From Bradyrhizobium sp. 4 (GTDB lineage: Bacteria; Pseudomonadota; Alphaproteobacteria; Rhizobiales; Xanthobacteraceae), in contig NZ_CP064686.1 of NCBI RefSeq assembly GCF_023100905.1, forward strand, positions 2,418,001-2,482,000: a DNA stretch of 64,000 nt, in the 5' to 3' direction. Below the pieces are notes generated by a model. That model did not search any database and was not told where the DNA came from. It saw only the letters and a program-made list of their open reading frames with translations. The translations under genes and the position numbers were made by a program. This document shows, one piece after another, positions 59,335 through 64,000 of this stretch. The first letter of the stretch is position 1; the number at the start of each line of letters is the position of its first letter.

Positions 59335-60498
59335 TCACGGCTTCATCGCGCCCTGCACACTGGTGTAGACGGCATAGAGCGATGTCGAGCCACAAATATA
59401 GAGCCTATTTCGCTGCTGACCGCCGAAGCACAAATTAGCGACGGTTTCCGGAATATGAATCTTGCCCAGCAACTCGCCGGAGGGCGTGTAGCAGCGTACG
59501 CCGTCTTCGTTTGCGTCCCCCCAGCCCACCGAGCACCAGACGCGTCCTTCGGTGTCACAGCGGACGCCATCGGTGATGCTCGGTTTTGGCATCTCTGCGA
59601 ACACCTTGCTGTTCGACACCTTGCCCCCGGCGACGTCGAGATCGAACACGCGGATATGCGACGGGTTGTCGGGCCCATCCGTGAAGCCGGTGTCGCAGAT
59701 GTAGAGCTTCTTCTCGTCCGGCGAGATGGCAAGCCCGTTCGGCTCGACAAAGTCGTCGACGACGACCTTGACCTCTCCAGACTTCGGATCGACCCGGTAG
59801 ACGTTCTTCTTCTCCTGCTCGGGCTCGGCCTTGATTCCTTCGTAGAAACCGCCGATGCCGTAGGCGGGATCGGTGAACCAGATTGCGCCATCGGCCGTCA
59901 CGACCGCATCGTTGGGCGAGTTCAGTCGCTTGCCATTGAACTTGTCGGCGATGATGGTGATCGAGCCGTCGAGTTCGGTGCGCGTCACGCGCCGACCGCT
60001 GTGCTCGCAAGTGATCAGGCGTCCTTCGCGATCAATCGTGTTGCCGTTCGAGTTCATCGAGGGCTGGCGATAGACACTGACGTGGCCGTCGTCCTCCGAG
60101 AAGCGCATGATGCGATTATTCGGAATGTCGCTGAATAGCAGGTATCGCCCGGCCGCGAAATATACTGGCCCCTCGGCCCAGCGGAAGCCCGTTGCGACGC
60201 GCTCGACGGCCATGGTGCCGGCAAAGGCGGGAAAGCCGGGGGGCCCAAACGATGGCGGCCCCTTCTTGGCGGATTCCAAATGGGCGTCCGGATAACGGCT
60301 GCCCGGCAGTGGTCCCAACGGCAGCGGCGCGGTCGATCTTGTCGGTGCACCCGTCTGGCCCAAGGGCGTTACCGACGCCCCCAGGGCTGCGGTCATGGTG
60401 ACGCCCGTCGCCGCGACTGCTGCCGCGCCCTTCAGCAGGGTGCGGCGCGCGAGAACAGGCTCATTGACGTCGGTGGAGATGGTCAGTGGGTTTGTCAT
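59335..60498 (-). CDS. SMP-30/gluconolactonase-family exported lactonase
   Basis: About 387 residues. A Tat-type signal is visible near residues 17-40 (ARRTLLKGAAAVAATGVTM), followed by a Pro-rich linker and a six-bladed beta-propeller of the SMP-30/gluconolactonase family: FRWAEGPVYFAAGRYLLFSD for the first metal-binding glutamate, NSPNDAVVTADGAIWFTDPA and LAISPDEKKLYICDTGF for later ligands. It would act in the periplasm on a sugar or other lactone. Start ATG at 60496-60498 has GGGAGGCGACT before it. No sugar dehydrogenase is adjacent, so the substrate is open. Confidence 0.88.
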   Translation of the reverse strand: MTNPLTISTDVNEPVLARRTLLKGAAAVAATGVTMTAALGASVTPLGQTGAPTRSTAPLPLGPLPGSRYPDAHLESAKKGPPSFGPPGFPAFAGTMAVERVATGFRWAEGPVYFAAGRYLLFSDIPNNRIMRFSEDDGHVSVYRQPSMNSNGNTIDREGRLITCEHSGRRVTRTELDGSITIIADKFNGKRLNSPNDAVVTADGAIWFTDPAYGIGGFYEGIKAEPEQEKKNVYRVDPKSGEVKVVVDDFVEPNGLAISPDEKKLYICDTGFTDGPDNPSHIRVFDLDVAGGKVSNSKVFAEMPKPSITDGVRCDTEGRVWCSVGWGDANEDGVRCYTPSGELLGKIHIPETVANLCFGGQQRNRLYICGSTSLYAVYTSVQGAMKP

Positions 60499-60612
60499 AG
60501 TCGCCTCCCATTCTTTTGTTTGGGAGAAAACTGTCCGCCTGCAATCGGGCGTAAAGCGGGCGATCCCCGGCTGGACAACCGGAGATCGCAATGCAGCAAA
60601 GGTGGAATTCGC

Positions 60613-61527
60613 TTACACGGGATCCCAAGGGAAGATGTCGGCGGAGCGGTCGAGCTTGTAGAACGAACCTTTCAGCGCCGGCATGCCGTGTTCCGCGATC
60701 GATTGCGGCGTCCAACCTTCGCTCCGGTGCACCGAGCGCAGCGGGCGGTTCTGGCTGAACAGGAACAGCTCGTTCATGCGTGCGCCAAAGATCTGCCCGG
60801 AGACGTCCTTGGCGGCGTCGGAGAGCAGATAGGCGCAGACCGGCGCGATCTTCTCCGGCCCCATCTGCTTGATCTTCTCGACCCGTGCCTTCTCGGCTTC
60901 GGTCTCGGTCGGGATGGTGCCGATCATGCGGGTCCAGGCGAACGGCGAGACGCAGTTGGAACGGACGTTGAAGCGGCCCATGTCGAGCGCAATCGACTTC
61001 GACAGGCCGACGATGCCGAGCTTGGCGGCGGCGTAATTGGCTTGTCCAAAGTTGCCGATCAGGCCCGAGGTCGAGGTGAAGTGGACGAAGGAGCCGCTCT
61101 CCTGCTCGCGGAAGATCCGCGCCGCGGCGTGGCTGACGTAGAACGAGCCCATCAAATGCACCTTGATGACGGCCTCGAACGCTTCCACGCTCATCTTGTG
61201 GAAGATCATGTCGCGCAGGATGCCGGCATTGTTGACCACGCCGTCGAGCCGGCCGAAATGATCGGTCGCAGTCTTCACGATCTTGCTGGCGGGGATGGCT
61301 TCGGCCACCGACTCGAAATTGGCGACGGCGGTGCCGCCGCGCTTCTTGATCTCCTCGACCACTTCCTCGGCGGGCGCGGCGCTGGTGCCGGCGCCGTCCG
61401 CGGCGACGCCGGGATCGTTGACGACGACCTTGGCGCCCTCGCCAGCGCAAAGCAGCGCGATCTCCCGCCCGATGCCGCGGCCTGCGCCGGTAACGATGAT
61501 GACCTTGTCTTGCAGTGATTTGCTCAT
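60613..61527 (-). CDS. Short-chain dehydrogenase/3-hydroxyacyl-CoA dehydrogenase-like
   Basis: About 304 residues of a classical SDR with GAGRGIGREIA, NNAGILRDMIFHKM, serine in FTSTSGLIGNFG and YAAAKLGIVGLSKSIA. The N-terminal half resembles the dehydrogenase domain of type-2 multifunctional enzymes (NDPG followed by an EEV helix), and a C-terminal segment of about 60 residues extends beyond the basic SDR length. It lies 5 bp after the thiolase gene in a three-gene operon. A role as 3-hydroxyacyl-CoA dehydrogenase before the thiolase step fits. Start ATG at 61525-61527. Confidence 0.86.
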   Translation of the reverse strand: MSKSLQDKVIIVTGAGRGIGREIALLCAGEGAKVVVNDPGVAADGAGTSAAPAEEVVEEIKKRGGTAVANFESVAEAIPASKIVKTATDHFGRLDGVVNNAGILRDMIFHKMSVEAFEAVIKVHLMGSFYVSHAAARIFREQESGSFVHFTSTSGLIGNFGQANYAAAKLGIVGLSKSIALDMGRFNVRSNCVSPFAWTRMIGTIPTETEAEKARVEKIKQMGPEKIAPVCAYLLSDAAKDVSGQIFGARMNELFLFSQNRPLRSVHRSEGWTPQSIAEHGMPALKGSFYKLDRSADIFPWDPV

Positions 61528-61532
61528 GTGGA

Positions 61533-62672
61533 TTACCTCTCGTTCGTAAACACGATCGTGCCCGACGCGGCGAACATGCCGCCGACGCCGTGGCACACCG
61601 AAATCTTCGCATTCGCCACCTGCGCCGGCGCAATGCCGCGCATCTGGCGGACGCTCTCCTGGAGCGCGTACATGCCGTACATGCCCGAATGCATGTAGCT
61701 CAATCCGCCGCCATTGGTGTTGAGCGGCAGCTTGCCGCCCGGGCGCGTGTTGCCGTCGGCGATGAACTTGCCGGTCTCCTCGTGCGGCATGAAGCCGAGA
61801 TCGCCGAGGCCGAACAGCGGCAGATGCGCGAACGCGTCGTAGATCATGAGATGATCGACGTCCTTGTGCGCGATGCCGGCCTCCCTGAACGCCAGCGGTC
61901 CCGCGGTCTTGAACGCGCGCGAGGAATTAAAAGTCTCCATCTGGCTGACCATCGGCGTCTCCACGCTCTCGCCGGTGCCCATGATGTAGACCGGCTTGCG
62001 CGGAAAATCCTTGGCACGGTCCGCCGAGGTCAGGATCAGCGCGCCGCCGCCGTCGGTGACGAGGCAGCATTGCAGCAGGCGGAACGGGTAGGCGATCATG
62101 CGCGAGTTGAGGACGTCGGCGACCGTGATCGGGTCCTTCATCATCGCGCGCGGATTCTTCGCCGCCCATTCCCGCTGCACCACCGCGACCGCGGCGAGCT
62201 GCTCGTGCGTGATGCAATAGGTCTTCATGAAGCGCAGCACGGGGATCGGGAACATGCTGGGCGGGCCGTAGACGCCGAATGGCGCCTCGAACTGGCCTTG
62301 CAGGCTGTCGGCGGGGATCGAGCGCGGCGCCTTGCCGATCATCGACTTGCCGCTCTCGGCATGGGTGATCAGCACGGTCTTGCAGAGGCCGGCCTCGATC
62401 GCCGCGGCGGCATGGCGGACGTGCAGCATGAAGGAGCAGCCGCCGACCGAGGTGCCGTCCACCCAGGTCGGCTTGATGCCGAGATAGTGGCAGACCTGCT
62501 GCGGTGTCTCGACGGCGGTGGCGAAGCCGTCGATGTCCGACAGCTTCAGGCCGGCATCGGCAATGGCATTGAGCGCCGCATCCGCGTGAAGCTGGAGCTG
62601 CGAGGCGTTGGGAATGACACCGAGCTCGGTGGTCTCGGCCGCGCCGACGACGGCAACCTGATTGCTGCGCAT
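61533..62672 (-). CDS. SCP2-type thiolase (acetyl-CoA acetyltransferase-like)
   Basis: The 379-residue protein has the SCP2-thiolase fold with probable nucleophile Cys79 in VGGCSFMLHVRHAAAAI, a histidine in NGGGLSYMHSGMYGMYA and a second cysteine in SVCHGVGGMFAASG. It sits 4 bp from the DUF35 gene. SCP2-type thiolases often need such OB-fold partners, and some pairs (Ltp2-ChsH2 in steroid side-chain degradation) act as aldolases rather than thiolases. It therefore cleaves a 3-oxo- or 3-hydroxyacyl-CoA; which of these is not settled by sequence. Confidence 0.87.
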   Translation of the reverse strand: MRSNQVAVVGAAETTELGVIPNASQLQLHADAALNAIADAGLKLSDIDGFATAVETPQQVCHYLGIKPTWVDGTSVGGCSFMLHVRHAAAAIEAGLCKTVLITHAESGKSMIGKAPRSIPADSLQGQFEAPFGVYGPPSMFPIPVLRFMKTYCITHEQLAAVAVVQREWAAKNPRAMMKDPITVADVLNSRMIAYPFRLLQCCLVTDGGGALILTSADRAKDFPRKPVYIMGTGESVETPMVSQMETFNSSRAFKTAGPLAFREAGIAHKDVDHLMIYDAFAHLPLFGLGDLGFMPHEETGKFIADGNTRPGGKLPLNTNGGGLSYMHSGMYGMYALQESVRQMRGIAPAQVANAKISVCHGVGGMFAASGTIVFTNER

Positions 62673-62676
62673 GGGC

Positions 62677-63090
62677 TTACCCCTTCGCCGGACGGAACAC
62701 GGGGAGGGTGATCTTGTCGTCGAGCGTCTCGAAGGAGACCTCGAGCTTCATGTCGAGCTCGAGCGCCTCCGGCGTCTGCGGGCAGTCGATGATGTTGCTC
62801 ATCATCCGCGGTCCCTCGGCAAGTTCAACCACGGCGATCGCGTAAGGCGGCGTGAAGCCGGGCGCGGCGGGACGATGGTTGATCACGTAGCTGTAGAGGA
62901 AGCCCTTGCCACTCGCCTTGAAGATGCTGACCTTGCGCGAGGCGCAGGACGGGCAGAACGGGCGCGGCGGAAAATAGACATGCGCGCAGGCGTCGCAGCG
63001 CTGCAGGCGCAACTCACCCGCCTTGGTACCGTCCCAGAAATGCTGGGTCTCGGGCGTCGGTTTCGGTCGCGCGCGCTGCGGTTCGGCCAT
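62677..63090 (-). CDS. DUF35 OB-fold/zinc-ribbon protein, thiolase partner
   Basis: About 137 residues. A rubredoxin-like zinc ribbon (RCDACAHVYFPPRPFCPSC, two CxxC pairs) is followed by an OB-fold that ends KITLPVFRPAKG. DUF35 proteins bind CoA esters and form complexes with SCP2-type thiolases, as in acetoacetyl-CoA thiolase/HMG-CoA synthase complexes and ChsH2. It heads the operon upstream of the thiolase and SDR. I start at the ATG at 63088-63090, with GGAGGACCTGCCGAG before it; an in-frame ATG 22 codons earlier has no clear ribosome site. Confidence 0.85.
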   Translation of the reverse strand: MAEPQRARPKPTPETQHFWDGTKAGELRLQRCDACAHVYFPPRPFCPSCASRKVSIFKASGKGFLYSYVINHRPAAPGFTPPYAIAVVELAEGPRMMSNIIDCPQTPEALELDMKLEVSFETLDDKITLPVFRPAKG

Positions 63091-63263
63091 CTCGGCAGGT
63101 CCTCCCAAGGCCAAGCTGAGCCCGGCTGTTGCGATCTTGATGCGACAATCGACCATGGCGCGTCAACGGTCCAGCAATGCGCATGCATGCCATCATGCGC
63201 ACAATGCTTGTGTCGAACTGAGGCAGCGCTATACATTGCGCGCAAATATTCCGTGAGACAGAC

Positions 63264-64000
63264 ATGCCCGATTTTTCGACACTGACGAAGCTCGCCGAAG
63301 ACCTCGAAAGCGGCCGGACCACCTCCCGCAAGCTGGTCGAGGCTTGCATCGCCAAAATCGCCGACCCGGCCGGCGAGGGGCAGCGTGCCTTCATCCATGT
63401 CGACAAGGACGCCGCGCTTGTGGCGGCCGATGCGATGGACGGTTTGCGCAAGGTGAAGGCGGCGCCGTCGCGCTACGCCGGTATCCCGGTCTCGATCAAG
63501 GATCTCTTCGACATCAAGGGCCAGGTGACGCGCGCCGGCTCCCGCGCGCTCGACGATTCCTCCCCGGCCGAACAGGATGCCCCCACGGTGGCGCGGCTGC
63601 GCAAGGCCGGCTTCGTCGTGATCGGGCGCACCAACATGACCGAGTTCGCCTATTCCGGCATCGGCATCAATCCGCATTACGGCACGCCAAAGGGCGTCTG
63701 GAACCGGGCCGAGGGCCACGTGCCGGGCGGGTCGTCCTCGGGCGCCGCGGTTTCCGTGCTCGACGGCATGGCGCATGGCGCGCTCGGCACCGACACCGGC
63801 GGCTCCTGCCGGATTCCGGCGGCCTATAACGGCATCGTCGGCTACAAGCCGACGCAGCGGCGCGTGCCGCTCGACGGGGCTGTGCCGCTGTCGTTCTCGC
63901 TCGACAGCATCGGGCCGCTGGCACGATCGGTCAGTTGCTGTGCCATTCTCGATGCCGTGCTTGCGAACGAGCCAATCGCCCCGCTGAAGCCCCGGCCCGT
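63264..64000 (+). CDS. Amidase (amidase signature family), partial at window end
   Basis: The window holds about the first 245 residues. The triad is visible: lysine in GIPVSIKDLFDIKGQ, GGSSSGAAVSV for the first serine and GTDTGGSCRIPAAYNGIVGY for the nucleophile. The gene has a long N-terminal region similar to other stand-alone amidases, and is only distantly like the amidase at 4688-6106. It diverges from the DUF35 gene over 173 bp. The C-terminal half lies beyond the window, so substrate cannot be judged. Start ATG at 63264. Confidence 0.9.
   Translation, partial: MPDFSTLTKLAEDLESGRTTSRKLVEACIAKIADPAGEGQRAFIHVDKDAALVAADAMDGLRKVKAAPSRYAGIPVSIKDLFDIKGQVTRAGSRALDDSSPAEQDAPTVARLRKAGFVVIGRTNMTEFAYSGIGINPHYGTPKGVWNRAEGHVPGGSSSGAAVSVLDGMAHGALGTDTGGSCRIPAAYNGIVGYKPTQRRVPLDGAVPLSFSLDSIGPLARSVSCCAILDAVLANEPIAPLKPRP

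Noticed and set aside
1..64000. CRISPR arrays, rRNA or tRNA genes, phage or conjugation genes
   Set aside because: I looked for regularly spaced repeats, tRNA-like cloverleaf ends and hallmark proteins and found none.

Overview
The window reads as chromosomal DNA of a high-GC alphaproteobacterium, most likely Bradyrhizobium or a close relative in the Nitrobacteraceae. The grounds are a D-tartrate dehydratase whose catalytic numbering matches the Bradyrhizobium japonicum enzyme, several families of palindromic intergenic repeats of the Bradyrhizobium kind, Liv- and Aap-type uptake systems, and many paralogous acyl-CoA genes. No rRNA, tRNA, CRISPR array, transposase or phage gene was recognised.

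Layout. 0-7 kb: aminotransferase and RpiR regulator, divergent from two polar amino acid permease genes; then an amidase and a short-chain dehydrogenase (SDR). 7-18.4 kb: tartrate/malate-type dehydrogenase; a minus-strand run (Ldh_2 dehydrogenase, 2-hydroxyacid dehydrogenase, N-carbamoyl hydrolase, LysR) divergent from a plus-strand DUF1445 enzyme plus complete Liv-type ABC importer. 18.5-22.3 kb: the four enzymes of four-carbon acid sugar (threonate/tetronate) breakdown. 22.5-26.2 kb: two chemoreceptors. 26.3-30.7 kb: RND efflux permease and adaptor. 30.8-47.7 kb: an acyl-CoA island with a thiolase-like protein, nitronate monooxygenase, GST, two acyl-CoA dehydrogenases, three crotonases, two acyl-CoA ligases, two SDRs, an APH-type kinase and its small DUF6285 partner. 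47.8-51.9 kb: YccF, a His-rich secreted peptide, a zinc-type oxidoreductase, TetR and SDR. 52.1-55.7 kb: D-tartrate dehydratase, DctA and LysR, joined to a broken ohr gene. 56.5-64 kb: PEP carboxylase, an SMP-30 lactonase, an SDR/thiolase/DUF35 operon and the start of an amidase.

How the genes work together. Most of the window serves uptake and oxidation of small organic acids, amino-acid-like compounds and acyl-CoAs. The most interesting system is the kinase + DUF6285 + ACAD10/11-type dehydrogenase set (34.8-39.8 kb). It resembles, in separate genes, the phospho-acyl-CoA route known for levulinate/4-hydroxyacids (Lva) and the mammalian ACAD10/11 fusion proteins. A second structural theme is that nine of ten convergent gene junctions hold an inverted repeat, while none of the eleven divergent promoter gaps does. 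The one convergent junction without a repeat is the broken ohr site.
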